NCBI RefSeq assembly: GCF_030812785.1
Contig: NZ_JAUSTJ010000001.1
Coordinates: 124,001 to 188,000, forward strand
Length of the DNA: 64,000 nucleotides
Direction of reading: 5' to 3'
Source: Sphingomonas kyeonggiensis
Lineage (GTDB): Bacteria; Pseudomonadota; Alphaproteobacteria; Sphingomonadales; Sphingomonadaceae
Under the pieces are notes generated by a model. The model saw nothing but the letters and a program-made list of their open reading frames with translations, had not been told where the DNA came from and searched no databases. The position numbers were made by a program, and so were the translations under genes. Below are positions 1 through 8,441 of the stretch, in pieces (positions within the stretch are counted from its first letter, which is position 1; each line of letters starts with the position of its first letter).

Positions 1-564
1 GGCAGTGTCGGTGAAGCCGAAGTCCCGATAGACGCCCAGATTGTTGGGCTGGGCGCCGTGGGGCTCGGGATAGCTCGGCTCCCAATCGTCGAAGCCGTAG
101 CGATCGAGGCTGTGATCGGGCGGATTGGAGACGTGCCATTTGCCGAAATAATGGGTGGTGTAGCCCGCTTGACGCATCCAGCTGCCCAGCGTCGGGATGC
201 CGTCGGGCGCCAGCCAGGGGAAGTTCGGCGAATCGCCGTTCTTGAACAGCCCGTCGGTCTGGGTGACGCCGGTCTTGGTGCCGTATTGGCCGGTGTAGAT
301 CACCGTGCGGCTCGGCGTGCAGGCCGATGCAGCGATGGTGTGGTTGCGCAGCACCGCGGCCCGGTTGCGCAGCTTGAGCAGGCCGGGGAAATATTGCGCA
401 TAGGGGTTGGTCGCCGGATCGACCTCGCCCTGGAAGCCGAGGATCTGCTTCAGGGAGTCGAGCAGCCCGGCTTCGTCGCCATAGGAGAAGCGCGGGAACC
501 TGTATTGGTCGCAGGTGATCAGCAGGATATTCGGCCGCGCGGCCGAACTGGAATCGCTCGCCAT
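1..564 (-). CDS. Sulfatase (partial, N-terminal part)
   Basis: Sulfatase-family hydrolase that would cleave sulfate (or related) esters; only the first 188 or so residues lie in the window and the rest runs off the left edge. The start is the ATG at 564 (MASDSSSAARPNILLITCDQ). The RPNILLITCDQ strand is the typical N-terminal metal-binding segment, with the Asp of TCDQ a likely metal ligand. The motif ACTPSRT at about residues 81-87 matches the sulfatase signature C-x-P-x-R, so Cys82 would be the residue converted to formylglycine. GKWH follows further on, also typical of the family. No signal peptide is visible at this start, so a cytoplasmic enzyme or a misjudged start is possible. The substrate cannot be deduced. 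Confidence 0.9.
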   Translation of the reverse strand, partial: MASDSSSAARPNILLITCDQYRFPRFSYGDEAGLLDSLKQILGFQGEVDPATNPYAQYFPGLLKLRNRAAVLRNHTIAASACTPSRTVIYTGQYGTKTGVTQTDGLFKNGDSPNFPWLAPDGIPTLGSWMRQAGYTTHYFGKWHVSNPPDHSLDRYGFDDWEPSYPEPHGAQPNNLGVYRDFGFTDTA

Positions 565-809
565 ATGTGCCCCTCCGTTCGGATTTCGAGGATCGAGCGA
601 CCTGCAGCCAGCCGCCCTCCCCGCCGGCGCGAAGCTGCCCCAGCGCGACGAGTCCGGGCAAAGCAAGCTTGCGCCGAAACGGGGATATGTCGTCGCACGC
701 ATGCCGAATTGGCGGGATTTGGCAGCATGCTGGCAAAGCGACGCTACGGCCCCCTTGCCCCGGCGTCGTTACCTCTTTAGAACAATCCGGGAACGAGAGG
801 GGTTCCCGT

Positions 810-1574
810 ATGTCCAAGTATCAGAGCTTCGCCGCGCTGCACGTTCCCGGCGATCCGGTCATCCTGTTCAACGTCTGGGACGCGGGCAGCGCCCGCGCCG
901 CCGAGCGCGCCGGAGCAAAGGCGATCGCCACCGGCAGCGCCTCGGTCTCCACCGCGCACGGCTTCGACGATGCCGAAGCGCTGCCGCTCGACCTCGCGCT
1001 CGCCAATGCCCGGCGCACCGTCGGCGCGGTGGCGCTGCCGGTCAGCGTCGATTTCGAGGGCGGCTATGCCGTCGATCCCGACGCGGTCGCCGCCAATGTC
1101 GAGAAGCTCGCCGCCACCGGCGCGATCGGCTGCAATTTCGAGGACCAGGTCGTCGCCAGCAACGGCACGCCCGCGCGCGTCATGCACACAATCGAGGACC
1201 AGTCCGCCCGCATCGCCGCGATCCGCTGGACGGTCGGCCCGGACTTCTTCCTCAACGCCCGCACCGACATCTTCCTGATCGCAAAGGGCGACACGCATGA
1301 CGCAGCGATGGCCGACGAGGCGATCGAGCGCGGCAAGGCCTATGCCGATGCCGGCGCCAGCGGCTTCTTCGTCCCCGGCCTCGCCGACCTCGCCCTACTC
1401 GAGCGCGTGGCGAAGGCGGTGCCGCTGCCGGTAAACTTCATGGCCTTCCCCGGCGCGCCCGAGGCGAAGGCGGTGGCGCAGACCGGCGTGGCCCGCATCA
1501 GCCACGGCCCCTTCCCCCACATGGCCGCGCTCAAGGCCTTCGAGGACGCGGCACGGGCGGCGTTTTCGGCGTGA
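810..1574 (+). CDS. Isocitrate lyase/PEP mutase family protein
   Basis: A 254-residue TIM-barrel enzyme of the phosphoenolpyruvate mutase/isocitrate lyase superfamily, which makes or breaks C-C or P-C bonds in 2-oxo acids bound to Mg. The ATG at 810 is preceded by GAACGAGAGG. Family hallmarks are FNVWDAGSARAAERAG near residue 20, SVDFEGGY near 80 (metal-binding Asp and Glu), and GCNFEDQV near 107. The KKCGH-type active loop of true isocitrate lyases is not seen, so this is a PEP-mutase-like or oxaloacetate-hydrolase-like member; the exact reaction is unknown. It stands alone, divergent from the sulfatase, and is followed by an inverted repeat. Confidence 0.85.
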   Translation: MSKYQSFAALHVPGDPVILFNVWDAGSARAAERAGAKAIATGSASVSTAHGFDDAEALPLDLALANARRTVGAVALPVSVDFEGGYAVDPDAVAANVEKLAATGAIGCNFEDQVVASNGTPARVMHTIEDQSARIAAIRWTVGPDFFLNARTDIFLIAKGDTHDAAMADEAIERGKAYADAGASGFFVPGLADLALLERVAKAVPLPVNFMAFPGAPEAKAVAQTGVARISHGPFPHMAALKAFEDAARAAFSA

Positions 1575-1580
1575 GTCCAT

Positions 1581-1712
1581 AAAGCCCTCTCCCTTTGGGA
1601 GAGGGTTGGGTGAGGGCGGCCTGTCCGCGAACGACGCGGCCAGAGGCGTATCGACCCTCATCCTCCCACGCCCTTAGGCCGCGGGCCCCTCCTTCTCCCA
1701 GAGGGAGAAGGG
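1581..1712. repeat. REP-like inverted repeats, C/G-rich family
   Basis: Two hairpin-forming units lie in the 293-base gap after the PEP-mutase-like gene. The first (1581-1617) has a stem CCCTCTCCC/GGGAGAGGG with a short loop followed by TTGGGTGAGGGC; read on the other strand it has the same layout as the unit at 46225-46263. The second (1686-1712) has a stem CCTTCTCCC/GGGAGAAGG. No gene is seen between them. Confidence 0.75.
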
Positions 1713-1821
1713 GTAATCGGGCTTCCAAAATAGGATTCCGCCTGTCACCCTCGACAGGCTCTTTCTCACCGTCGAACCCCATCCCGAGCACGCGAGGCCG
1801 ATGCCCCGCGCACGCGTCAGG

Positions 1822-1837
1822 GATTCAAGAGATTCAA
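1822..1837 (-). repeat. TTGAAT-N3-TTGAAT direct-hexamer repeat, copy A
   Basis: Read on the minus strand this is TTGAATCTCTTGAAT, two TTGAAT hexamers at a 9-base period, next to GCGCACGCG. Copies B (8541) and C (44935) carry the same tandem hexamer with similar flanks. It lies about 30 bases beyond the DUF3297 stop codon. Confidence 0.55.
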
Positions 1838-1867
1838 TGAATCGCTCAACCGACGATCCGCCGAAGA

Positions 1868-2143
1868 TCAGCCCTCGGCGCCCTCTTCCGTCTCGCCGCC
1901 AGCCGCCGGACGCTCGAACCATGCCTCGACCGGGCCGTTTAGCTTGATCGTCAGCGGGTTGCCCTTGCGGTCGACCTTGTTGCCGAGCGCGGCGCGGATC
2001 CAGCCTTCGGAGATGCAATATTCCTCGACGTCGCGGCGTTCGACGCCCTTGAAGCGGATGCCGATGCCGCGCTCCAGCAGCTCGCGCTGGAAATAGGGGC
2101 TGTTCTGGTTGACCGACAGGCGGTCCGGAGGCGTGTCACTCAT
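1868..2143 (-). CDS. DUF3297 family protein
   Basis: A 91-residue cytoplasmic protein of the DUF3297 family, conserved in alphaproteobacteria and of unknown function. Recognisable parts are the N-terminal MSDTPPDRLSVNQNSPYF, the central GIGIRFKGVERRDVEEYC and the GNPLTIKLNGPVEAWF block. The C-terminus is an acidic, probably disordered tail (GGETEEGAEG). It starts 17 bases after the stop of the upstream cNMP/thioredoxin-reductase-like gene on the same strand, so the two are probably co-transcribed. No catalytic motif or membrane segment is visible. Confidence 0.85.
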   Translation of the reverse strand: MSDTPPDRLSVNQNSPYFQRELLERGIGIRFKGVERRDVEEYCISEGWIRAALGNKVDRKGNPLTIKLNGPVEAWFERPAAGGETEEGAEG

Positions 2144-2160
2144 GGCCCAGCCCTTTGCCG

Positions 2161-3819
2161 CTATTGGCGCAGGCTTTCAAGGTAGCGGTGGATCGAGGAG
2201 ACCACCACCGATCCCTCGCCCACCCCGGACGCGACCCGCTTGACCGAGCCCGAGCGGACATCGCCCACCGCGAAGATCCCGGGCTTGGACGAGCAGAAGA
2301 AGGTCTCGCCGCTGCCGGTCCGGACGAAGCCGGTCGGATCGAGTTCCAGGCAACCGTCGAGCCAGTCGGTCGAGGGCACCGCGCCGATCATCACGAACAG
2401 CGCCCCGGCCTTGCGCCGGCTGGTCTCGCCGGTCCGGCGGTCGGTCCAGCGCAGCCCCTCCAGATGCCGCTCGCCCTCCAGCTCGGTCACTTCGGTGAAG
2501 GGATGGAGCGTGATCCGGTCCGATGCCTCGATCCGCTCGATCAGGTAGCGCGACATGGTGTCGGCCAGCCCCTTGCCGCGCACCAGGATATGGACGTGCC
2601 CGGCGCTGCGGGCGAGGTAGATCGCCGCCTGCCCCGCCGAGTTGCCGCCGCCGACCACCACCACTTCCTGCCCGGCGCACAGCCCGGCCTCCATGTTGGT
2701 CGCGGCATAATAGATGCCGTTGCCCTCCAGCTCGGCATAGCGCGGCAGGTCGAGCTTGCGGTAGCGCGCACCGGTGGCGACGACCACCGCCCGCGACCGG
2801 ATCTCGGTGCCGTCGTCGAGCCGGACGGTGAAGGGCACGCCCGAACAGTCGAGCCCCACCGCCCCGCGCGATACCAGCAGCCGCGCACCGAACTTCTGCG
2901 CCTGCACCTGCGCCCGCCCGGCCAGCGCCTGGCCCGAGATGCCGGTCGGGAAGCCCAGGTAATTCTCGATCTTCGAGCTGGTCCCCGCCTGCCCGCCCGG
3001 CGCGATCGATTCGATCACGATCGTGTCGAGCCCTTCCGAAGCGGCGTACACCGCCGAGGCCAGCCCCGCTGGCCCGCCGCCGACCACGGCGACGTCATGG
3101 ACATGGTCGGGATCGAGATCGACGGTGAGGCCCAGTGCATCGGCGACCTGGCCGTTGCTCGGCCGGCGGAAAGTCTGGCCGCGGACCACGACGACCGGCA
3201 GGTCCTCGAGGCTGAGCCGGAAGCATTCGAGGAAGCCGCCGGCATCGGCGTCGGTCTCGGTGTCGATCTGGCGGTGCGGCAGGCCGTTGCGGCGCAGGAA
3301 GCTCTCGATCCGCGCGGTGGCGGCGGCATGGGCGGGCCCGATCAGCGCGATGCCGGCCTCGCCGTGGAGCATCATCCCCACCCGGCGCAGGATGAAGGCG
3401 CGCATCACCACTTCGCCGATGTCCGGCTCGGCCGAGATCAGCCGGCGGAACTCGAGCCGGCCCACTCTGGCAACCCGAGTGCCGGGCCTGGCCCTGGCGG
3501 AGACCAGGATCTTGCGGTCGTTGAACAGGTCGAGCTCGCCGGTGAACTGGCGGGCGCCGTGGACATGAACGACATGCTCATGCCCCTTGGCATCGACGTC
3601 GAGCACCTCGACCGCGCCTTCGAGGATGAGGAAGAAGTCGACGCTGCGGTCGCCCCGGTCGAACAGCGGACCGCCTTCGGGCAGTTCCTCGACGGTGCCG
3701 AAGGCGGTGACCCGCCCGGCCATGTCGTCGTTGAGTTCGGGAAAGGTCTGGGCCTCCCGCTTGTACGGATCGGAAGGATCGGCGGTCAGCTGCGGCTGGA
3801 AGTGCGAATCGGTGCCCAT
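2161..3819 (-). CDS. cNMP-binding domain/thioredoxin reductase-like flavoprotein
   Basis: A 552-residue fusion. Residues 30-140 form a cyclic-nucleotide-binding (CAP/FNR effector-type) beta-barrel; residues 165-230 resemble a thioredoxin/glutaredoxin-like fold without a CxxC; residues 240-552 are a class II pyridine-nucleotide-disulfide oxidoreductase. The FAD site is VVGGGPAGLASA (246-257), the NAD(P) site is VVGGGNSAGQAA (388-399), and the second FAD motif is FAVGDVR near the C-terminus. The redox dithiol of true thioredoxin reductase (CATC) is replaced by AATN at 372-375, as in other members of this cNMP-fused family as I recall them, so it probably does not reduce thioredoxin by the usual mechanism. 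It may act as a flavin NAD(P)H oxidoreductase sensing a nucleotide or stress signal. DUF3297 follows 17 bases downstream. Confidence 0.88.
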   Translation of the reverse strand: MGTDSHFQPQLTADPSDPYKREAQTFPELNDDMAGRVTAFGTVEELPEGGPLFDRGDRSVDFFLILEGAVEVLDVDAKGHEHVVHVHGARQFTGELDLFNDRKILVSARARPGTRVARVGRLEFRRLISAEPDIGEVVMRAFILRRVGMMLHGEAGIALIGPAHAAATARIESFLRRNGLPHRQIDTETDADAGGFLECFRLSLEDLPVVVVRGQTFRRPSNGQVADALGLTVDLDPDHVHDVAVVGGGPAGLASAVYAASEGLDTIVIESIAPGGQAGTSSKIENYLGFPTGISGQALAGRAQVQAQKFGARLLVSRGAVGLDCSGVPFTVRLDDGTEIRSRAVVVATGARYRKLDLPRYAELEGNGIYYAATNMEAGLCAGQEVVVVGGGNSAGQAAIYLARSAGHVHILVRGKGLADTMSRYLIERIEASDRITLHPFTEVTELEGERHLEGLRWTDRRTGETSRRKAGALFVMIGAVPSTDWLDGCLELDPTGFVRTGSGETFFCSSKPGIFAVGDVRSGSVKRVASGVGEGSVVVSSIHRYLESLRQ

Positions 3820-3868
3820 GCCCCAGCGTAACGAGGGGGACCGACCCTAGGCCAGCCCCCCGAAAGTG

Positions 3869-4237
3869 TTAGCGGCAGTAGCGCACCCGGACCGGGCGAT
3901 CGAGATACGGATCCCAGACGCGACGGGTCTCGCAATAGCCGCGATAGGAGCGGTAGTGGTTGCGATAATAATAGCCGTCGGTCGGGTAATAGCCGTGGTC
4001 GCGGTAGTAGCCGCGATCATAGTCGTAGCGGCGGTCGTTGTTGCTGCTGGCGATCGCCGCGCCGATGGCGAGGCCGGCGATGCCCGCGACGATCGCGGTG
4101 CCGGTGTCGTCATGGCCGCGATAATGGTGGCCATAGCCGCCGCGATACCGCTGTGCCTCGGCCGACGGGGCAAAAGCGGTGAGCGCCGCGGCACCCATTG
4201 CGAAGCCGAGTACGACCCTCTGCGCGAACTTGAACAT
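3869..4237 (-). CDS. Small exported Tyr/Gly-rich protein
   Basis: A 122-residue protein with a clear Sec signal peptide (MFKFAQRVVLGFAMGAAALT, cleavage after SAEA). It is followed by a short Gly/Ala segment (GTAIVAGIAGLAIGAAIASS) that looks like a glycine zipper or single membrane segment. The rest is a tyrosine-, arginine- and glycine-rich low-complexity region (RRYDYDRGYY), ending with two Cys in YCETRRVW and VRVRYCR. The ATG follows a strong ribosome binding site (AGGAGGAAAGT). Such proteins are frequent in sphingomonads and are probably periplasmic or outer-membrane associated; the function is unknown. It is transcribed divergently from the EVE-domain gene. Confidence 0.75.
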   Translation of the reverse strand: MFKFAQRVVLGFAMGAAALTAFAPSAEAQRYRGGYGHHYRGHDDTGTAIVAGIAGLAIGAAIASSNNDRRYDYDRGYYRDHGYYPTDGYYYRNHYRSYRGYCETRRVWDPYLDRPVRVRYCR

Positions 4238-4378
4238 ACTTTCCTCCTCAACTGCTGGCGCCTTCGGCTGCCCGAGGAGGGACGAGTCGCGGCGCTGAGG
4301 TCAGGGAGATAACGCGCGGAGCCTGAACTGGTTCGGAATCGGCTGTTAAGCGGCGGTTTAGCTGGTTAAGGACCCGGC

Positions 4379-4777
4379 ATGCGCTACTGGCTCCTCCGCT
4401 CCGAACCCGATGTCTATGGCTGGGATGACCTGATCAAGGAGGGCGCCACCGAGTGGAACGGCGTGCGCAACTATACCGCGCGCAACTTCCTCAAGGAGAT
4501 GGAGCCGGGCGACCAGGCGCTCTTCTACCATTCGAACACCGAAAAGGCCGCGGTCGGGATCATGGAGATCACCCGCGCCTGGCAGGCGGATGGCGATGAC
4601 GGCAAATGGGCCAGCGTCGCGGTGAAGCCGGTGCGCAAGCTGGGCAAGCCGGTGACGCTCGCCATGCTCAAGGCCGAGCCCCGGCTGGCCAAGCTCGAAG
4701 TCCTCCGCCAGTCCCGCCTCTCGGTCACCCCCGTCCGCGACGACGAATGGGCGGTGATCCTGGAACTGGGCAGCTAG
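4379..4777 (+). CDS. EVE domain-containing protein
   Basis: A 132-residue single-domain EVE protein (PUA-like fold, related to human THYN1). The opening MRYWLLRSEPDVYGWDDL, the WNGVRNYTARNFL motif and GDQALFYHSN are diagnostic. EVE domains bind modified nucleobases in DNA or RNA; free-standing copies are widespread in proteobacteria and their role is not settled. Nothing nearby suggests a restriction or defence partner. The 141-base region between this gene and the divergent exported-protein gene should contain both promoters. Confidence 0.92.
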   Translation: MRYWLLRSEPDVYGWDDLIKEGATEWNGVRNYTARNFLKEMEPGDQALFYHSNTEKAAVGIMEITRAWQADGDDGKWASVAVKPVRKLGKPVTLAMLKAEPRLAKLEVLRQSRLSVTPVRDDEWAVILELGS

Positions 4778-4810
4778 GACCCGGGTCCAACAGCGCACCG
4801 CCAGGCGACT

Positions 4811-4830
4811 CGCGGAAGTTCACTAAGTTC
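4811..4830 (+). repeat. AAGTTC-N3-AAGTTC tandem-hexamer repeat, copy D
   Basis: CGCGGAAGTTCACTAAGTTC; it differs by one base from 8577-8596. Two AAGTTC hexamers sit at a 9-base period, the same architecture as the TTGAAT repeats. It lies 34 bases past the EVE gene. The 218-base gap from 4778 to 4995 holds only this repeat and the hairpin at 4933-4957. Confidence 0.5.
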
Positions 4831-4920
4831 ATGACCTGCGCGGCCTAGCGCGCGCCCTGAAGCGCCTCGATCGGCGGCTTTGCGCAACTTGCTTGCGGCC
4901 GCCTGATCCTATCTTTCCAA

Positions 4921-4957
4921 CGAAATCAAAGAGCGGCCGGACAAGACCCCCGGCCGC
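4921..4957 (-). terminator. Probable Rho-independent terminator of the SGNH hydrolase gene
   Basis: A perfect 8-base stem GCGGCCGG/CCGGCCGC at 4933-4940 and 4950-4957 with a 9-base loop. On the minus strand it is followed by TCTTTGATTTCG, a weak T-rich run. It lies 39 bases after the stop of the leftward SGNH gene. Confidence 0.5.
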
Positions 4958-4995
4958 CCGAGCCAAGCAGGCGAAATCCTACATTGCAAGACCGA

Positions 4996-5856
4996 TCACG
5001 GCACCAGCAGCGGGCGCATCTTCGGCACCGCCACTGCCAGCTCGTCGGCCACCATCTTCGAGAAGAAATCGGCGCCCACCGGCCCCAGATGCGTATAGTC
5101 GAAGGCCAGCTTGGCATCGCCGAGCGGCTCGACCGCGGCGTTGTTCTGCGGCGCCGAGGGCGCGGCGGCTGCGGCAGCCGGGTTGGCGATCGTCGTGCCG
5201 GTCAGCGCCGCCGCGGAGACTTCGCGGGCCGGCGCGACCTGAGCGAAGCGGTTGGCCATCGACGGGCCCAGCGCTTCGACGGCATCGGCGCTGCGCTTGT
5301 TGAGATCGACCAGCGGCACGTTCATCTCCGCCGCCACCTTGCGGATCGCCGCGGCCCAGGCATCGAGATCGCGGTCGAGCTTGCCGGCCTTGAACTGGCG
5401 GCGGGTGAGCGGGGTCAGCAAGATCGGCTCGGCACCGGCGGCGCGCGTCTCCTCGACATAGCGCTTCAGATTGGCCGGGAATTCGGTGGTGAGGTCGGTC
5501 GAGCGACCCGGCTTGCCCGGCTGGTCGTTATGGCCGAACTGGATGAGGACATAGGTCTTCACGAAGCCCGGCGTCTTCATTTCGGCCAGAGCCAGGTCCC
5601 AGCTGCCCTCGGCCCGATAGCTGTACGTGCTGCGCCCGCCCCGAGCGAGGTTCACGCAGGCGGCGAAGCTGGTGACATGGGTGGCACAGAAGCTGCCGCC
5701 CCAGCCCGACAGCACCTGGGTGGTCGAATCGCCGACCAGGATGATCTTCGAGGCCTTGATCGGCACCGCCGGCGGACGCTCCTGCGGCGCGGTCTGCGCC
5801 TGCGCCATGCCGCACGACAGCGCCAGAACCCATCCGACGACAACAGCCTTGCGCAT
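4996..5856 (-). CDS. Rhamnogalacturonan acetylesterase-like SGNH hydrolase
   Basis: A 286-residue exported SGNH/GDSL esterase, closest by eye to rhamnogalacturonan acetylesterases (CE12), which deacetylate pectin. I chose the ATG at 5856 because it gives a signal peptide (MRKAVVVGWVLALSCGMAQA) and has GGAGGGATGGG just upstream; in-frame extension to 5913 has neither. Block I is VGDSTT (Ser44), block II ARGGRS with its Gly, block III FGHNDQ (Asn110), and block V DYTHLG (Asp253, His256), so all catalytic residues are present. An Ala/Pro-rich stretch (AAAAAAPSAPQNN) near residue 230 is an insertion between blocks III and V. It follows the secreted orphan at 5914-6471 by 57 bases on the same strand. 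Confidence 0.88.
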   Translation of the reverse strand: MRKAVVVGWVLALSCGMAQAQTAPQERPPAVPIKASKIILVGDSTTQVLSGWGGSFCATHVTSFAACVNLARGGRSTYSYRAEGSWDLALAEMKTPGFVKTYVLIQFGHNDQPGKPGRSTDLTTEFPANLKRYVEETRAAGAEPILLTPLTRRQFKAGKLDRDLDAWAAAIRKVAAEMNVPLVDLNKRSADAVEALGPSMANRFAQVAPAREVSAAALTGTTIANPAAAAAAPSAPQNNAAVEPLGDAKLAFDYTHLGPVGADFFSKMVADELAVAVPKMRPLLVP

Positions 5857-5913
5857 CCCATCCCTCCCGAATCTATTTGGACCGAGGCTAGATGACACCG
5901 GTGCCAATGACAA

Positions 5914-6471
5914 TCAGGGCAGCGGGAGGCGCACCTCGAGGTCGCGCATCTGCCGCGTCTCGGGCGGCGGGAGGCCGTTCAGGTCGATGGCGACGCGGCC
6001 GGTCTTGTCGGGCTTCTTTTTGAAGGCGCGCCCGACCCCGCTGATCGCGTCGCCGACCAGCTTGACCGGGTTGGTCGACTCGCCCGGCTCCTCGCAGCAG
6101 CTGTTCGGGTCGATCACCTTGCCGACGCCGCGGATCAGGGCGGTGCCCATGCCGAGGATGTTGATGCCGGTCGTGCAACCCTCCGACCGGGTCGCGCAGG
6201 GCGCGATCGAGGCGTTTAGCGCGCCGATGCCGGTCACGTCCGGGTTGCTCGGCATCGGCCGGTCGGGCGGGCCGCGCTCGCCAGGCAGCGGCAGGCGTGG
6301 ATCGGGCGGAGCGCCCTGGCCGCACACGACGATCTCGTCCCTGGTCCGCGCCGCAGCGCAGGGATCGTTGAGGATCGACCAGCTCTGCTTGCCGTCCGCC
6401 GCCTGTTTCGGCTGGTTGAGCGTGCCCGGCGCATCCTGCGCGGCAATCAGGGCCAGCATCGTCAGCAACAT
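5914..6471 (-). CDS. Secreted hypothetical protein with DEIVVCG motif
   Basis: A 185-residue exported protein of unknown function. It has a short hydrophobic N-terminus (MLLTMLALIAAQ) acting as a signal peptide, then CAAARTRDEIVVCGQG; the motif (C)…R-x-x-DEIVVCG recurs in many small sphingomonad secreted proteins as I remember them. Several cysteines (two in the motif, then PCATRSEGC and NSCCEEP) suggest disulfides. A Gly-rich helix (GINILGMGTALIRGVGKV) is in the middle. The start ATG at 6471 is preceded by GGGCGGAG. It is upstream of the SGNH hydrolase gene on the same strand and could be in its operon. Confidence 0.65.
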   Translation of the reverse strand: MLLTMLALIAAQDAPGTLNQPKQAADGKQSWSILNDPCAAARTRDEIVVCGQGAPPDPRLPLPGERGPPDRPMPSNPDVTGIGALNASIAPCATRSEGCTTGINILGMGTALIRGVGKVIDPNSCCEEPGESTNPVKLVGDAISGVGRAFKKKPDKTGRVAIDLNGLPPPETRQMRDLEVRLPLP

Positions 6472-6560
6472 GAAAAAACTCCGCCCGGTCCACTGGGGAC
6501 TAGACGGAGCTAATCACAGATAGCCGTCTGTAGGAAAGCCCTCCGGCCTCTACGCCCTTT

Positions 6561-6589
6561 CGCCACCCCGGCTCGAGGCCGGGATGACG
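6561..6589. repeat. REP-like hairpin (ACCCCGGC family) after typA
   Basis: Single hairpin ACCCCGGCTCGAGGCCGGGAT ending in GATGAC, 10 bases beyond the typA stop codon. It belongs to the same family as the paired units at 45170, 47110, 50329 and 59869, and may serve as the transcript end of typA. Confidence 0.65.
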
Positions 6590-6599
6590 AGGGAATTGC

Positions 6600-8441
6600 T
6601 TACGCAGCGTGCTTCGCGCGGCTGGCGCGCTTGCGCTCGTGCGGATCGAGGTGGCGCTTGCGCAGGCGGATCTTGGTCGGGGTGACTTCGACCATCTCGT
6701 CGTCGTCGATATACGCGATCGCCTGCTCCAGCGTCATCTTCTTCGGCGGGGTCAGGCGGACGGCGTCGTCCTTGCCGCCCGAGGCGCGGAAGTTGGTGAG
6801 CTGCTTCGCCTTCATCGGGTTGACCTCGAGGTCTTCCGTCTTGGCGTTCTCGCCGACGATCATGCCCTCGTACAGGGCCTCGCCGTGACCGACGAACAGG
6901 ATGCCGCGCTCCTCGAGCGGGCCCAAGGCGTAGCTCTGCGCTTCGCCATTGCCGTTCGAGATCAGCACGCCGTTCTTGCGGCCTTCGATCTGGCCCTTGT
7001 GGGGACCATATTTCTCGAACAGGCGGTTCATGACGCCGGTACCGCGGGTGTCCGACAGGAACTCGCCATGATAGCCGATCAGGCCGCGCGACGGCGCCGA
7101 GAAGGTGATGCGGGTCTTGCCGCCGCCCGAGGGACGCATGTCGGTCATCTCGGCCTTGCGCTGGTTCATCTTGTCGACGACCGTGCCCGAGAATTCATCG
7201 TCCACGTCGATCACGACGGTTTCGTACGGCTCGGTCTTCTTGCCGTCGTCATCGGTGCCGAACAGCACGCGCGGACGGCTGATGCCGAGCTCGAAGCCCT
7301 CGCGGCGCATCGTCTCGATCAGCACGCCGAGCTGAAGCTCGCCGCGGCCGGCGACTTCGAACGAGTCCTTGTCCTCGCTCTCGGTGACCTTGATCGCGAC
7401 GTTCGACTCGGCTTCGCGCTCGAGACGGTCGCGGATCATGCGGCTGGTGACCTTCGAACCTTCACGGCCCGCCATCGGCGAATCGTTGACGGCGAAGCGC
7501 ATCGACAGCGTCGGCGGATCGATCGGCTGCGCCTGGATCGGGGTCGACACGGTGGTGTCGGCGATGGTGTTCGACACGGTGGCGACGGTGAGGCCGGCCA
7601 GCGAGATGATGTCGCCCGCCTTGGCTTCGTCGGTCGGCACGCGCTCCAGACCCTGGAAGGTCATGATCTTCGAGGCGCGGCCGGTCTCGATCACCTTGCC
7701 GTCGGCGTCGAGCGCGTGGATCGGCTGGTTGAGCTTGACCGTGCCCGACTGGACGCGGCCGGTGAGGATGCGGCCGAGGAAGTTGTCGCGATCGAGCAGC
7801 GTCACGAGGAAGCTGAACGGCGCGTCCTGGTCGAGCGCGGGCGGCGGCACATGCTCGACGATCTTCTCGAACAGCGGCTGCAGCGTGCCTTCGCGGGCAT
7901 CGGCATCGTCCGAGGCATAGCCGTTGCGGCCCGAGGCGTAGAGCACCGGGAAGTCGAGCTGCTCGTCATTGGCTTCGAGCGTGACGAACAGATCGAACAC
8001 TTCGTCGAGCACTTCCTGCACGCGCGCATCCGAACGGTCGATCTTGTTGACGACCACGATCGGGCGCAGGCCGAGCTTGAGCGCCTTGCCGGTGACGAAC
8101 TTGGTCTGCGGCATCGCGCCTTCCGACGAGTCGACGAGCAGGATCACGCCGTCGACCATCGAGAGGATGCGCTCCACTTCACCGCCGAAGTCCGCGTGAC
8201 CCGGGGTATCGACGATGTTGATGCGAACCGGCTCGCCTCCACCCGGAGGCGCCCACTCGACCGAGGTCGGCTTCGCCAGGATGGTGATGCCGCGCTCCTT
8301 TTCGAGGTCGTTCGAATCCATCGCGCGCTCTTCGACGCGCTGGTTGTCGCGGAAGGTGCCGGACTGACGGAAGAGCTGGTCGACGAGCGTGGTCTTGCCG
8401 TGGTCGACGTGCGCGATGATCGCCACGTTGCGGAGGTTCAT
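6600..8441 (-). CDS. typA: Ribosome-associated GTPase TypA/BipA
   Basis: A 613-residue translational GTPase of the TypA/BipA family, full length. It assists ribosome assembly and function under stress and cold. G1 is [10 protein letters not shown]2 includes ERGITI, G3 is [12 protein letters not shown] and G4 is NKIDR. The middle carries the EF-Tu-like domain II, followed by EF-G-like domain III ([14 protein letters not shown]), domain V and the TypA-specific C-terminus ending in [15 protein letters not shown]. The ATG begins MNLRNVAII, the canonical start. It is monocistronic, with a 312-base upstream gap shared with the divergent FMN reductase gene. Confidence 0.98.
   Translation of the reverse strand: MNLRNVAIIAHVDHGKTTLVDQLFRQSGTFRDNQRVEERAMDSNDLEKERGITILAKPTSVEWAPPGGGEPVRINIVDTPGHADFGGEVERILSMVDGVILLVDSSEGAMPQTKFVTGKALKLGLRPIVVVNKIDRSDARVQEVLDEVFDLFVTLEANDEQLDFPVLYASGRNGYASDDADAREGTLQPLFEKIVEHVPPPALDQDAPFSFLVTLLDRDNFLGRILTGRVQSGTVKLNQPIHALDADGKVIETGRASKIMTFQGLERVPTDEAKAGDIISLAGLTVATVSNTIADTTVSTPIQAQPIDPPTLSMRFAVNDSPMAGREGSKVTSRMIRDRLEREAESNVAIKVTESEDKDSFEVAGRGELQLGVLIETMRREGFELGISRPRVLFGTDDDGKKTEPYETVVIDVDDEFSGTVVDKMNQRKAEMTDMRPSGGGKTRITFSAPSRGLIGYHGEFLSDTRGTGVMNRLFEKYGPHKGQIEGRKNGVLISNGNGEAQSYALGPLEERGILFVGHGEALYEGMIVGENAKTEDLEVNPMKAKQLTNFRASGGKDDAVRLTPPKKMTLEQAIAYIDDDEMVEVTPTKIRLRKRHLDPHERKRASRAKHAA

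Noticed and set aside
2155..3831. A 558-codon reading frame on the + strand opposite the cNMP/thioredoxin-reductase gene.
   Set aside because: It mirrors the real gene almost end to end, has His/Arg/Ala/Gly-rich composition typical of antisense frames in GC-rich DNA, and shows no domain.
4379..4777. EVE-domain protein as part of a modification-dependent defence system.
   Set aside because: No McrBC, helicase, nuclease or methyltransferase neighbour; stand-alone EVE proteins are common.
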